From Alphaproteobacteria bacterium (GTDB lineage: Bacteria; Pseudomonadota; Alphaproteobacteria; DSM-16000; Inquilinaceae), in assembly GCA_028281985.1 (NCBI GenBank), contig JANQIU010000150.1, forward strand, positions 1-48,132: a DNA stretch of 48,132 nt, given 5' to 3'. Under the pieces are notes generated by a model. The model did no database searches. It was not told the DNA's origin and saw only the letters and a list, made by a program, of their open reading frames with translations. Position 1 is the first letter of the stretch. Each line of letters begins with the position of its first letter. A program made the translations under genes and the position numbers. This document shows positions 25,802 through 33,949 of the stretch, one piece after another.

Positions 25802-25846
25802 GCACGGGCGGAGAAAGCGCGGGCGGAGAAAGCGCGGGCGGGAGCC
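25802..25846. repeat. Three tandem 15-nt repeats in the leader of the second Dpp operon
   Basis: The unit GCGCGGGCGGAGAAA occurs at 25817-25831, with GCACGGGCGGAGAAA before it and GCGCGGGCGGGAGCC after it. The array lies 43-87 nt upstream of the binding-protein ATG in the probable 5' leader. It may have arisen by slippage. A regulatory role (leader folding or protein binding) is possible but not shown. Confidence 0.7.
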
Positions 25847-25923
25847 GGCAGCTGTGCCGGTCGCCTTTTGATTGCCAGGATCCGTCTGTTGTCCGACACC
25901 TGTCCGGACGACCATCACAGCGC

Positions 25924-25941
25924 AACTCGTATATACGAGTT
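25924..25941. promoter_or_regulatory. Perfect 18-bp palindrome, probable GntR/UTRA operator
   Basis: AACTCGTATATACGAGTT is its own reverse complement. It sits between the divergent GntR-type regulator and the Dpp operon, in an AT-rich island. The core GTATATAC matches operators known for HutC/UTRA-subfamily GntR regulators. It should be the site through which the neighbouring regulator controls itself and the transporter. Confidence 0.75.
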
Positions 25942-25962
25942 AAGTTACAGAACGATAACGGA

Positions 25963-26760
25963 TTGCCTACAAACCCGTGTCAGCCGGTCGGCGGTGTGAC
26001 CGGCGCGAGGAAATGGACCGTCATTGTGCCCGACCGAGCCCTCCTGCCCCGCTGGCGGCACATCGAACAGACGCTGGAAGAGGAAATCCGGGCCGGCCAT
26101 TTCGCCAACAGCCCGCAACTGCCCGCGGACACCCGCATAGCCGAGCGTTTCGAGGTCAGTCGGATGACGGCGCGCAAGGCGCTGGCAAGCCTGCAGCACA
26201 AGGGGCTGATCCGCATCGAGCACGGCCGGGGTGCGTTTGTGGAACGCGACATCCTGCAGTACCGGGTCATGCAGCGGGTTTCCTTTCCCCAGAACGTCCT
26301 GGCGAACAGCAAGCTGCCGAGCCGCCGCCTGCTGGAGACGGGCGAGATCGGCGCCGACGATTGGGCCAGCGGACATCTCGGTGTTGCCCCGGGGACGCCC
26401 TTGCTGGTCGTCAAGCTGTTGAGCGAGGCCGATCGCCGGCCCATCGCCTTGAGCACCAGCTATCTTGAGCAGGCGCGCTTTGCCGGATTTGTCGATCATT
26501 TGGGCCCCAGCGGCGACGTGGAAGGGGCGATGCAGGCGTTCGGGATCGAGGGCATGGCCAGCCGGTCGGCGAAGATCATCGCCCGCATGCCGACCGATGC
26601 CGAGGCACGCCTGCTGGACCAGTCCAAATCGCGGCCCGTGATCGTCAAGGACAGCGTCGAACAGGATGCCGCCGGCCGGCCCGTATGGTGCCACATCACC
26701 TGCTACGCCGCCGACCGCATCCAGTTCGTTTTCGGCTTTGATGACCAGGACGCCGGTTAG
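25963..26760 (+). CDS. GntR family regulator with UTRA domain (PhnF-like)
   Basis: A regulator with an N-terminal GntR winged helix (LPRWRHIEQTLEEEIRAG, then LPADTRIAERFEVSRMTARK and LQHKGLIRIEHGRGAFV) and a C-terminal UTRA effector domain (LSTSYLEQARFAGF, RPVIVKDSVEQDAAGRP). The UTRA part resembles PhnF of phosphonate systems. The start is uncertain: TTG at 25963 is the longest (265 residues), while GTG at 25996 or 26026 would better fit the family N-terminus. It lies 21 nt after a perfect palindrome and diverges from the second Dpp-type ABC operon, its likely target. No phosphonate-degradation gene is present, so the effector is probably something else. Confidence 0.9.
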   Translation: MPTNPCQPVGGVTGARKWTVIVPDRALLPRWRHIEQTLEEEIRAGHFANSPQLPADTRIAERFEVSRMTARKALASLQHKGLIRIEHGRGAFVERDILQYRVMQRVSFPQNVLANSKLPSRRLLETGEIGADDWASGHLGVAPGTPLLVVKLLSEADRRPIALSTSYLEQARFAGFVDHLGPSGDVEGAMQAFGIEGMASRSAKIIARMPTDAEARLLDQSKSRPVIVKDSVEQDAAGRPVWCHITCYAADRIQFVFGFDDQDAG

Positions 26761-26922
26761 GAACCGGCCACTGCTCAAACGGGTCGGCGTTGGCACCACG
26801 CGCTGCGGCGAAGAGTTGCCATTCGAGGCGGGAGCCCGCAGGGTTGTTGGCGTGAACGGGCAGCACCGCCGCTGGTAGCCGTCCTGTTGTATTTGGTTCC
26901 GCAACGCTAGTTTCGATCCACC

Positions 26923-28431
26923 ATGCGACATGCCGCCGGTTTCGACATCGGGACGTCCGGCCTCAAGGGCGTAGTGGTGGACGCGGATGGCCGGACCCTT
27001 GCCACGACAACCCAGCCCTGGCGGTTGGACTCGCCGCGGCCGGGATGGTTCGAACAGGACCCGGAAAACTGGTGGACGACCTTTGCCGCGGTGACCCGGG
27101 ACCTGTTGAGCCGCGCCCCGCATCCCGATGTCGTCGGCCTGGCGGGTCAGATGCACGGGCCGGTGTTTCAGGATGATGCGGGGGCCGTCCTCTGCCCGGT
27201 CATCCTCTGGAACGACCAGCGCACCGAAGCGGAATGCGTCGAGATCGAGCAGCGAACGGGCGGACGCATCGCAGACTGGACGCTCAACCCGCCGCGAACG
27301 GCGTTCACGTCATCGAAGATGCTCTGGGTCCGGCGTCACCGTCCGGAGGTCCACGCCCGTACGGCGTCGGTCCTACTGGCAAAGGACTTCATCCGCCACC
27401 GATTGTCGGGCGTGCTGGCCACCGAAGTGACAGACGCCTCGGGTACCGGGCTGTTCGACGTGCGCGCCCGTGACTGGTCGGCACCCGCGCTGGCCGCCCT
27501 GGATATCCCGCCGGCCTGGCTGCCGCCGGTCGTTGAATCCGTCGCGGTGACAGGTGGCGTCAACGATGCGGGTGCGGCGGCCACCGGTTTGAAGGTCGGC
27601 ACGCCGATCGTGGCCGGTGCCGCCGACCAGATGGCGGCCGTCATCGGCATGGGCATCGTGTCGCCCGAGGTCCTGTGCATCAACATCGGCACGTCCGGCG
27701 TGGTCATGGCGCAGATCGGCGCGGCGGAGCGGGACCCGCAGGGCATTTTCCACACCTTCTGCCATGCGGTGCCCCAGGCCTGGCAGTTCCTGGCCGGTGT
27801 CCAGTCGGCCGGCGGCTCGTTCCAGTGGTATTGCGATACCGTCGGCGTGCCGGAAACTTCGGCCGCCCGTTCGGCCGGACAGGACCCGTTCGACGCCGTG
27901 TGCCGGGCGGCCGAACACGCCCCGCCCGGTGCGGAGGGGCTGGTCTTTCTGCCCTATCTCACGGGCGAGCGGTCTCCGCACAACGACCCGCGGGCGCGCG
28001 GGTGTTGGCTGGGCCTCAGCCGCCGGCACGAACGGCGGCACCTGGCCAGGGCGGTGGTCGAGGGCGTCTGCTTCGCCTTTCGCGATCTGGTCGAGGTGGC
28101 CGTCGGACTGGGCTGTCCCGCCCGGGAAGTGCGTGTCGGCGGCGGTGGCGCCCGGAACCCGCTATGGCTGCACGTGCTTGCCGACGTGCTGGGCCGGCCG
28201 GTGCGGCCGGCGGCCCGGCGGGATGCCTCGGCGCGCGGGGCAGCGGCCATCGCCATGCATGTGGCCAGCGGCAGGCACGTCGCCGACATTGCCGACGCCT
28301 GGGCGATTTGGGGCGACCCGGTGGCGCCCGACCCGGCCAATGTCAGGCTGTACGAGGCCCGTTACCCGATCTTCCGCGATCTTTATGGCGCCACGCGGCC
28401 GCTGATGCACCGTCTGTTCGCGCAGGCCTGA
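26923..28431 (+). CDS. xylB: Xylulokinase (FGGY family carbohydrate kinase)
   Basis: A 502-residue FGGY kinase. The N-terminal phosphate loop is GFDIGTSGLKGVVVDADG (6-23), with VGLAGQMHGPVF, ILWNDQRTEAE and DASGTGLFDVRARDW matching xylulokinases. The catalytic Asp lies in WNDQR, and the C-terminal ATP region is VRVGGGGARNPLWLHVLADV. It phosphorylates a ketopentose, most likely D-xylulose. It stands alone: 162 nt after the GntR gene and convergent with a SorC-type regulator. The preceding gap shows no strong ribosome-binding site before the ATG. Confidence 0.88.
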   Translation: MRHAAGFDIGTSGLKGVVVDADGRTLATTTQPWRLDSPRPGWFEQDPENWWTTFAAVTRDLLSRAPHPDVVGLAGQMHGPVFQDDAGAVLCPVILWNDQRTEAECVEIEQRTGGRIADWTLNPPRTAFTSSKMLWVRRHRPEVHARTASVLLAKDFIRHRLSGVLATEVTDASGTGLFDVRARDWSAPALAALDIPPAWLPPVVESVAVTGGVNDAGAAATGLKVGTPIVAGAADQMAAVIGMGIVSPEVLCINIGTSGVVMAQIGAAERDPQGIFHTFCHAVPQAWQFLAGVQSAGGSFQWYCDTVGVPETSAARSAGQDPFDAVCRAAEHAPPGAEGLVFLPYLTGERSPHNDPRARGCWLGLSRRHERRHLARAVVEGVCFAFRDLVEVAVGLGCPAREVRVGGGGARNPLWLHVLADVLGRPVRPAARRDASARGAAAIAMHVASGRHVADIADAWAIWGDPVAPDPANVRLYEARYPIFRDLYGATRPLMHRLFAQA

Positions 28432-28444
28432 GCCTGTCCGCGCA

Positions 28445-28529
28445 AGGCGCGGCGCCCTGCGGTCGCGACCGCGCCCCGATGATCGAAAGGCGCGGCGGCC
28501 TGTGATTGCGACCGCGCTCCGATGATCGA
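28445..28529. repeat. Two 42-nt direct repeats between convergent genes
   Basis: Copies at 28445-28486 and 28488-28529 differ at only a few positions, and both end with CCGATGATCGA. Each contains a GCGACCGCG core, and the first holds the palindrome CGGTCGCGACCG. They fill most of the 163-nt gap between xylulokinase and the SorC-type gene. They could serve as a bidirectional transcription stop or be a simple tandem duplication; no T-run was seen. Confidence 0.65.
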
Positions 28530-28594
28530 TGAGAGCAGGATTCACGTCCTGGCTGGTCTCGCCCGACGGCGATTGCGGGCAAGACGACCGTGCT

Positions 28595-29551
28595 CTAGGA
28601 GTCCAGGACGGCTTGGGCCGTCAGATCGTCGGTGATCAGGCCGCTGATCAGACGGCCGCGCAAGGCCGCGCGGATCGGCACGACCTTGCCCGGCCCGTTG
28701 CCGACGGCAATGACAAGACCGTCTGACGGTTGGGTAATGGGCAGGCTGACGACGCGCGCGTTCACCGAGCCGTCCAGGATGCGGCCGCCCTCGTCGAACG
28801 CCCAGCCCGTGATCTCGCCAACCGCGCCGCGCTCGCTGAGCTCCGCCAGCTCCTGGTCGGTGATGAAGCCATCGCTGTGCAGCGGCGCGTTCCAGCCGAT
28901 CTCCCCGATGCCGACGAAGGTCGCCTTGGCCTGCGCCGCCAGTTCGAACAGCAGCCGGAACGACCGCTGGGTCTGGAACAGCGCTCTTTCTTCCTCGCTG
29001 TCGGCAACCACGGGGGTGGGCATGGGATAGCGCTTGCTGCCGATGCCATCGGCCAACCGCATGACGACGTCGAAGGCGCTTGCAGAACCGTCGCGTGCCA
29101 TGTTGCCGACGCGCGAGATGACCTTGTGCTGCGGCCGGCTCAAGGGCCGGACCTGCGCAACGGCGGTCCGCAGGGTGCGCCCGGTTCCCAGGGCCAGGAC
29201 CAGGGGTGCGGTCTGCGAGACGTAGTGCTCCAGCCAGGTTGCGGCCGACACGGCCACACTGACCCGCGCTTCGGGCTGGGTCGGATCGCCGGGGACGATT
29301 TCGCAGAACGACAGCTCGAACCGATCCGTCAGCCGTTTGGCAAGTTCCATGCACGCGGCGATCGGGTGATCGAGGCGAAACTTGATGAGGCTTTTCGAAA
29401 CGGCAAGGGCGATCAGCCGCTGCGCCACCGGTCGGGAGACGCCCAGCGTCGCCGCGATCACCTCCTGGGTTTCGCCGCCGACGTAGTAGAGCCAGCCGGC
29501 CCTTGCCGCCAGGTCAAGCTTCTCGTCGCCGGGTTCCGGCTTGCCAGACAC
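28595..29551 (-). CDS. SorC/DeoR-type sugar-binding transcriptional regulator
   Basis: A 318-residue SorC-family regulator. The N-terminal helix-turn-helix reads LDLAARAGWLYYVGGETQEV and AATLGVSRPVAQRLIALAV (10-50), and the rest is the NagB-like sugar-phosphate-binding domain (LALGTGRTLRTAVAQV; FVGIGEIGWNAPLHSDG). Such proteins respond to phosphorylated sugars. It lies between xylulokinase and the twelve-gene catabolic run, so either could be its target. A 31-bp inverted repeat sits just upstream of its start. Confidence 0.9.
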   Translation of the reverse strand: MSGKPEPGDEKLDLAARAGWLYYVGGETQEVIAATLGVSRPVAQRLIALAVSKSLIKFRLDHPIAACMELAKRLTDRFELSFCEIVPGDPTQPEARVSVAVSAATWLEHYVSQTAPLVLALGTGRTLRTAVAQVRPLSRPQHKVISRVGNMARDGSASAFDVVMRLADGIGSKRYPMPTPVVADSEEERALFQTQRSFRLLFELAAQAKATFVGIGEIGWNAPLHSDGFITDQELAELSERGAVGEITGWAFDEGGRILDGSVNARVVSLPITQPSDGLVIAVGNGPGKVVPIRAALRGRLISGLITDDLTAQAVLDS

Positions 29552-29597
29552 TGATCACCCACCCGCTGCGCCGTGCGCGTTACGTCGCCCACGAGAC

Positions 29598-29628
29598 GAG
29601 CAATTGTAGATCAAATGAAGAATTGCTC
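29598..29628. promoter_or_regulatory. 31-bp inverted repeat upstream of the SorC-type gene
   Basis: GAGCAATT and AATTGCTC face each other across 15 nt in a locally AT-rich patch, 47-77 bp before the regulator start. Symmetry and position suggest an autoregulatory operator for the SorC-type protein. Confidence 0.45.
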
Positions 29629-29700
29629 AATCGCGTTGCCGCCGTGGTCACGGCAGCCCCTCCCCGGCGACGTGAGCGATCCTCGGGGTCCGGCGCCAGG

Positions 29701-31029
29701 TCAGATGCTGACGACCTCCAGTCCGAACACATCGCCCAACAGAAGCAGGTCGCGTTCGACATGGCCGGTGATCAGGCATTGGTGGTGGGAGTAGACCTCC
29801 CGCATCATGCGGTGGCCGTCCTTCACCTTGACCACGGCGCCGTTGCGGCAGTCGGAGCCCGGGTATTGGGCGTAGCCTTTCAACTGGCCTTCCATGAGCA
29901 TCATCTTGGTCAAGGACGGATCCAGCTTGGCCAGGCTGCACGGACCCGGCGCCATCTCGGCGTCGATGGCGTGCGCGTTGTCGTCGACGATCGCCAAGAC
30001 CTTGGGCTTCAGCGTCCAGGCGCCGGGGCGGGCGTAGCAGCCGGGACAGACGCCCAGGAACCCGCAATGCGCCATCAGCAGATGGTTGTCCGGCTCTTCG
30101 ACGATTTCCGGGAAGGACGGGATCTTCTCGTGCTTCAGCGCGGCCTGGCCCATCAGGAACGGATAGATGTTGGTCATCATGATCGGCGTGCCGAAGCTCT
30201 TGTTGATCAAGAACTTGGTCATGAGCGACATGGTATCGCCCTCGCACGCCCACATGATGCCGCGCTCCTGGAACAGCAGGTCCCAGGCCAGGCACGGCGT
30301 GGTGTCGGAGTACTGCGACTCGTTCAGGCAGTTGATGCCCATGCCGGCGATGCTGGGGTCGCGGTCGGCCTCCTCGCGCAGCGCCATGTAGATCTTGATC
30401 GCCGACAGTAGCGACCGGGTGTCCAGCCCCTCATGGGCGAAACCCTTGCCGGCCAGTTCCGCCTGGGCGGCATCGTCGGGGATGGATTTGGCCGCGGCGC
30501 CGAATTCCTTGAAGCTCCGCCGCTTGATGGTCACGCCGAAGCGCTGCTCCAGCAGGTCGGTGGCCTCCTGTTCCCACCAGTAGAAGCGCTTGAAGATCGA
30601 CGGCTGGAAGCCTTCGCCGGGATTGTCCTGGAAAACAAGGAAGGTGCTGTTCTGCAGATCCTTCTTCACCTTGACCGCGCGGCACAGCTTGCGGGCGTCC
30701 TCCAGCGCGTAGGGCGCGATGGTGTGCACGCCCTTGGCGGCCAGGAAGCTCTTGATCTCCCAGTCCCACATGGACAGCGTGCCGAACTCCGAGGTGATGA
30801 TCAGGATCGGCACGTCGATGGCGCGGAACGCTTCGACCTGGCGGTAGGCTTCGCCCAGGATCTGGGGAAAGACGACGGCGTCGGCGCCGGTGATCGGGGA
30901 CCCCAAGGCCACCGGATCGGTGAACGCCACAAGGTCGCCCAGCATCTGCTGCAGCCGGTCGAGCTGCTCGTCGAACTCGTGGTCGCGGCCGGGATCGAAA
31001 TACACCGGCGCCAACGTCGCCTTTGTCAT
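29701..31029 (-). CDS. L-fucose/L-arabinose isomerase-like protein
   Basis: A 442-residue cytoplasmic protein resembling the L-fucose/arabinose isomerase superfamily: an N-terminal Rossmann-like part (LGSPITGADAVVFPQILGEA, IDVPILIITSEFGTLSMWDW) and a C-terminal part with GINCLNESQYSDTTPCLAWD and IMWACEGDTMSLMTKFL, where Glu and Asp could bind the metal. It is shorter than true FucI (about 590) and AraA (about 500). The start at 31029 (MTKATLAPVYF) has GGGGGGAAA upstream. It is the last gene of the catabolic run. Aldose/ketose isomerisation is likely, but the substrate is unknown and a non-isomerase role is possible. Confidence 0.8.
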   Translation of the reverse strand: MTKATLAPVYFDPGRDHEFDEQLDRLQQMLGDLVAFTDPVALGSPITGADAVVFPQILGEAYRQVEAFRAIDVPILIITSEFGTLSMWDWEIKSFLAAKGVHTIAPYALEDARKLCRAVKVKKDLQNSTFLVFQDNPGEGFQPSIFKRFYWWEQEATDLLEQRFGVTIKRRSFKEFGAAAKSIPDDAAQAELAGKGFAHEGLDTRSLLSAIKIYMALREEADRDPSIAGMGINCLNESQYSDTTPCLAWDLLFQERGIMWACEGDTMSLMTKFLINKSFGTPIMMTNIYPFLMGQAALKHEKIPSFPEIVEEPDNHLLMAHCGFLGVCPGCYARPGAWTLKPKVLAIVDDNAHAIDAEMAPGPCSLAKLDPSLTKMMLMEGQLKGYAQYPGSDCRNGAVVKVKDGHRMMREVYSHHQCLITGHVERDLLLLGDVFGLEVVSI

Positions 31030-31095
31030 GGGTCGTTTCCCCCCAACGGCCGCGCCGGCCGGCGACAGCCGTTTGTTGTTTGGTTGCGGGCTGAC

Positions 31096-31119
31096 CGGGG
31101 CCGTCCGAAGACGGCCCCG
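31096..31119. repeat. 10-bp hairpin with C(UUCG)G loop between dehydrogenase and isomerase genes
   Basis: Arms 31096-31105 and 31110-31119 are exact reverse complements. Read on the transcribed minus strand the loop is TTCG closed by C-G, the very stable C(UUCG)G tetraloop. It lies 10 nt after the dehydrogenase stop, in the 99-nt gap before the isomerase-like gene. No T-run follows. An mRNA-processing or stability element is the best guess. Confidence 0.65.
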
Positions 31120-31128
31120 ATGCACGGG

Positions 31129-32280
31129 CTAAACCGTGACGCGTTGCCCGGTCGCGGCGGATTCCAGCCCGGCGGCGATGATCCGCATCTCGGCGACGCC
31201 GTCGGCGAAGTTCGGCGCGATGGCCGTCTTGTTGGCGACGGCATCGACGAAATCGACCACGGCATGCACGAATTCGTGCTCGTAGCCGATGATGTGCCCG
31301 GGCGGCCACCAGTTGGCGATGTAGTCGTGGGACGCCTCGGTCGCCAGGATCGTCCGGAAGCCCTGGCGCCCGTCGCCGTCCTTCTTGGACAGGAACTCGA
31401 GCTCGTTCATCCGCTCCAGATTGAACAGGAGCGCACCGTTGCTGCCGTAGATCTCGAAGGTGTTGTAGTTCTTCCGACCCGTGGCAAAGCGGCTGGCCTC
31501 GAACGACCCCAGGGCACCATTGGCGAAGCTGGCCAGCATGAAGGCCGCATCCTCGACCGTGACCTTGCCGGTCTCGGTGCCCGACGTGCCGCCCTTGAAC
31601 GTGGCCGCCCCTTCCGACGGCAACGGCCGTTCCTCGATGAAGGTGCGGGTCATGGCGCAGACGCTGTCGATCTCGCCGACCAGGTAGCGGGCCAGATCGA
31701 TGCTGTGCGAATTCAGGTCGCCATGCGGGCCGGAGCCCGCCTTGTCGGCCTGCAGGTGCCAGGTCAGCGGGAAACTGGGATCGGAGATCCAGTCCTGCAG
31801 ATAGGCGCCGCGCCAGTGGAAGATCCGGCCGATCTCGCCCTCGTCGATCAGTTGCCTGGCCAGGCGTACTGCGGGCGTCCGGCGGTAGTTGTGGTTCAGG
31901 TAGTGAACCACGCCGGCCGCTTCGGCCACCGACAGCATCTCCTCGGCCTCCGCCAGCGACAGCGACATCGGCTTCTCGAGGAAAACGTGCTTGCCGGCCT
32001 TGGCGGCGGCCACCGCCACATCATGGTGCAGGTTCTGCGGCACGGCGACGTCGACGATGTCGACGTCGTCGCGCTCGACGACCTTGCGCCAGTCGGTCTC
32101 GGTCTCCTCCCAGCCCCAGTTCTCGGCGAAGGCCTTCAGCGGCTCCTCGCGGCGGCCACAGGCCACCTTGAGCACCGGCTTGGCCGGCAGGTCGAAGAAG
32201 GTCTGGGCCTGGCGCCAGGCATTGCTGTGCGCCTTGCCCATGAACTGGTGCCCGATGATGGCGACGTTCAGTTCGGTCAT
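31129..32280 (-). CDS. Gfo/Idh/MocA family oxidoreductase
   Basis: A 383-residue NAD(P)-dependent dehydrogenase. The Rossmann N-terminus starts LNVAIIGHQFMGKAHSNAW, the family EKP motif is HVFLEKPMSLSLAEAEEM (about 95-112), and the catalytic region is LNSHSIDLARYLVGEI with His and Asp. The C-terminal half is the alpha/beta sheet domain of the family. It oxidises or reduces a ring hydroxyl or C1/C3 of a sugar. It lies 18 nt after the TIM-barrel isomerase, a pairing common in inositol and keto-sugar pathways. Confidence 0.92.
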   Translation of the reverse strand: MTELNVAIIGHQFMGKAHSNAWRQAQTFFDLPAKPVLKVACGRREEPLKAFAENWGWEETETDWRKVVERDDVDIVDVAVPQNLHHDVAVAAAKAGKHVFLEKPMSLSLAEAEEMLSVAEAAGVVHYLNHNYRRTPAVRLARQLIDEGEIGRIFHWRGAYLQDWISDPSFPLTWHLQADKAGSGPHGDLNSHSIDLARYLVGEIDSVCAMTRTFIEERPLPSEGAATFKGGTSGTETGKVTVEDAAFMLASFANGALGSFEASRFATGRKNYNTFEIYGSNGALLFNLERMNELEFLSKKDGDGRQGFRTILATEASHDYIANWWPPGHIIGYEHEFVHAVVDFVDAVANKTAIAPNFADGVAEMRIIAAGLESAATGQRVTV

Positions 32281-32298
32281 GTCACCGTCCTCCGCGCA

Positions 32299-33168
32299 TC
32301 ACTGGACGCTGGAGGCGATGCGGTCGAGTTCCCGGATGCTCTGGGCGACGGCGGCATCCTCGTCGTCGTCGTAGTCCGGGTGCAGGTAGTCGATCTCCAC
32401 CGCCAGGAAGCCGTCGAAGCCGTTGTCGTACAGGATCTGCGCCAGCTTCTGGTTGTCGACCAGACCATCGCCGACCGGCGTGCAGGCGAAGAAATGCCAG
32501 TTGTCGACGTCCTGGCCCTTCTCCGGCTTCAGGTCCTTCACATGCGTGGCGAAGACGTGCTTGGCCAGCTTGGCCGCGCCCTTCACCGGATCGTCCAACA
32601 GACGCATGAAGTTGCCGGTGTCGAAGTTGATTCCGAAATTGGGATTGTCCACGTTCTGGATGAGCTGCAGCATCTCGTCCGAGGTGAAGTCGATGTGGTT
32701 CTCGTCGGCCAGCTTCAGACCGCGCTTGTCCGCCTCCTCCATCGCTTTGATGAACATGTTGGACAGTCGCTCGATCTGCTCCTGGTGGTTCTCGAACCGG
32801 AACATCAGGCTGGAACCCACCACGCGCATCACCTTGGCGCCGATGGCGGTGGCGTAGTCCATCATCTCCAGCATTTCGTCGAAGGCTTTTTCGTTCTTGC
32901 CGCCTTCCAGACCATCCGGGTGACCCCAGGCGAAAACGCGGTCGAGCTTGTGTTCGTCGAGCTTCGCCTTCAGTTCGGCCAGGTAGTCCTTCTCGAAATT
33001 CGGGAAGAAGCACGACTCCAGCGAGACGCCATCGACCCCAAGCTCGTTCGCGCGGTCCAGATAGTCTTGCATGGTCATGGTCCGCGGCGGCTGCTTCTGG
33101 TCGGGATAAACCTCGCCCATGAACCGGTGGTAGCAGTAGTTATCGATACCGATTTTCATCTTGCGCAT
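32299..33168 (-). CDS. Sugar phosphate isomerase/epimerase-type TIM-barrel protein
   Basis: A 289-residue AP-endonuclease-2-family TIM barrel starting MRKMKIGIDNYCYHRFMGE, with YLDRANELGVDGVSLES, LKLADENHIDFTSDEM, FGINFDTGNFMRL and VFATHVKDL carrying the Glu, Asp and His metal ligands. CAGGAGGATC precedes the ATG at 33168; the frame extends 41 codons upstream without homology. It probably epimerises or isomerises a keto-sugar or keto-acid intermediate of this pathway. The IolO epimerase of the Thermotoga inositol route belongs to the same broad fold, as do many others. Confidence 0.9.
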   Translation of the reverse strand: MRKMKIGIDNYCYHRFMGEVYPDQKQPPRTMTMQDYLDRANELGVDGVSLESCFFPNFEKDYLAELKAKLDEHKLDRVFAWGHPDGLEGGKNEKAFDEMLEMMDYATAIGAKVMRVVGSSLMFRFENHQEQIERLSNMFIKAMEEADKRGLKLADENHIDFTSDEMLQLIQNVDNPNFGINFDTGNFMRLLDDPVKGAAKLAKHVFATHVKDLKPEKGQDVDNWHFFACTPVGDGLVDNQKLAQILYDNGFDGFLAVEIDYLHPDYDDDEDAAVAQSIRELDRIASSVQ

Positions 33169-33295
33169 GGGATCCTCCTGGCGCTCGTTTATCCCTGGAC
33201 CTGCCAGTGCAGGCTTCGGGGACTCGTATGTTCTGGGTCGCTGTCGGTCGGGCTGTGCTTCGGGTCTCCACCCCCGGCATGGCCACGGCATGGCC

Positions 33296-33919
33296 TCACG
33301 CAGTCAGCGTCACCGCTTCCCGAGAGGCCGCGCGGACCTCGTCGAACCGCCCTTCGGCGATCCATGCCGGATCGACGATCCAGCTCCCCCCGCAGGCGAT
33401 GACATTGGCCAGCGCCAGGTAATCGCGGATGTTCCCGGCGCCGACGCCGCCCGTGGGCATGAAGCCGATATCCGGATAGACGCTGCCCAAAGCCTTCAGG
33501 AACTTCGTCCCGCCGGCCTGCTCGGCGGGGAAGAACTTCAGGACGCTGAGCCCCATGTCCGAGGCCTGCTCCACCTCGCCCGGGGTGATGGTGCCGGGCA
33601 CATGCGGGACCCCCTTCTTCAGGGCGTAGTCGACGATGGCGGGATTGAACCCGGGCGAGACCAGGAATTCGGCCCCGCTGTCCACGGCCTGGTCGATCTG
33701 CTCCTTGGTGCGGACGGTTCCCGCACCGACAGCAAGGCCGCCAACGTCCCGGCAGCGCCGAATGGCCTCAGCCGCGGCGTCGGTCCGGAAGGTGATCTCG
33801 ATCACGGTGATGCCGGAGTCGGTCAGCGCCGAGGCTAGTTCGGTGGCCCGCCCGGCGTCGTTGATCTTCACGACCGGAACGATCCGGTTGGACCCCAGCA
33901 TTTCACGGATGGATTTCAT
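33296..33919 (-). CDS. eda: KDPG/KHG aldolase
   Basis: A 207-residue class I aldolase. The Schiff-base lysine is K128 in LSVLKFFPAE; the general-base and phosphate residues are E41 and R45 in VIEITFRTD and T68 in GAGTVRT; and SPGFNPAIV and FMPTGGVG are the conserved barrel strands. It cleaves 2-keto-3-deoxy-6-phosphogluconate to pyruvate and glyceraldehyde-3-phosphate, or a related 2-keto-4-hydroxy acid. Its presence implies that the operon ends in a 2-keto-3-deoxy sugar acid. No sugar-acid dehydratase is seen in the window. Confidence 0.93.
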   Translation of the reverse strand: MKSIREMLGSNRIVPVVKINDAGRATELASALTDSGITVIEITFRTDAAAEAIRRCRDVGGLAVGAGTVRTKEQIDQAVDSGAEFLVSPGFNPAIVDYALKKGVPHVPGTITPGEVEQASDMGLSVLKFFPAEQAGGTKFLKALGSVYPDIGFMPTGGVGAGNIRDYLALANVIACGGSWIVDPAWIAEGRFDEVRAASREAVTLTA

Positions 33920-33949
33920 GTGCTGTCCCGCTTGTTGATTGTTTGTTGG

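Noticed and set aside
25802-25846. Possible CRISPR-like array
   Set aside because: The units are 15 nt and directly adjacent without spacers, and no cas gene is present.
29641-29654. GCCGTG-GT-CACGGC stem as terminator of the catabolic operon
   Set aside because: Only 6 bp, no T-run, and could easily occur by chance at this GC content.
30433-33402. Plus-strand open frame of 989 codons
   Set aside because: It is antisense to three well-supported minus-strand genes (isomerase-like, Gfo/Idh, TIM-barrel). Its translation is rich in H, R, Q, G and D, as expected from GC-rich antisense codons, with no domain pattern.
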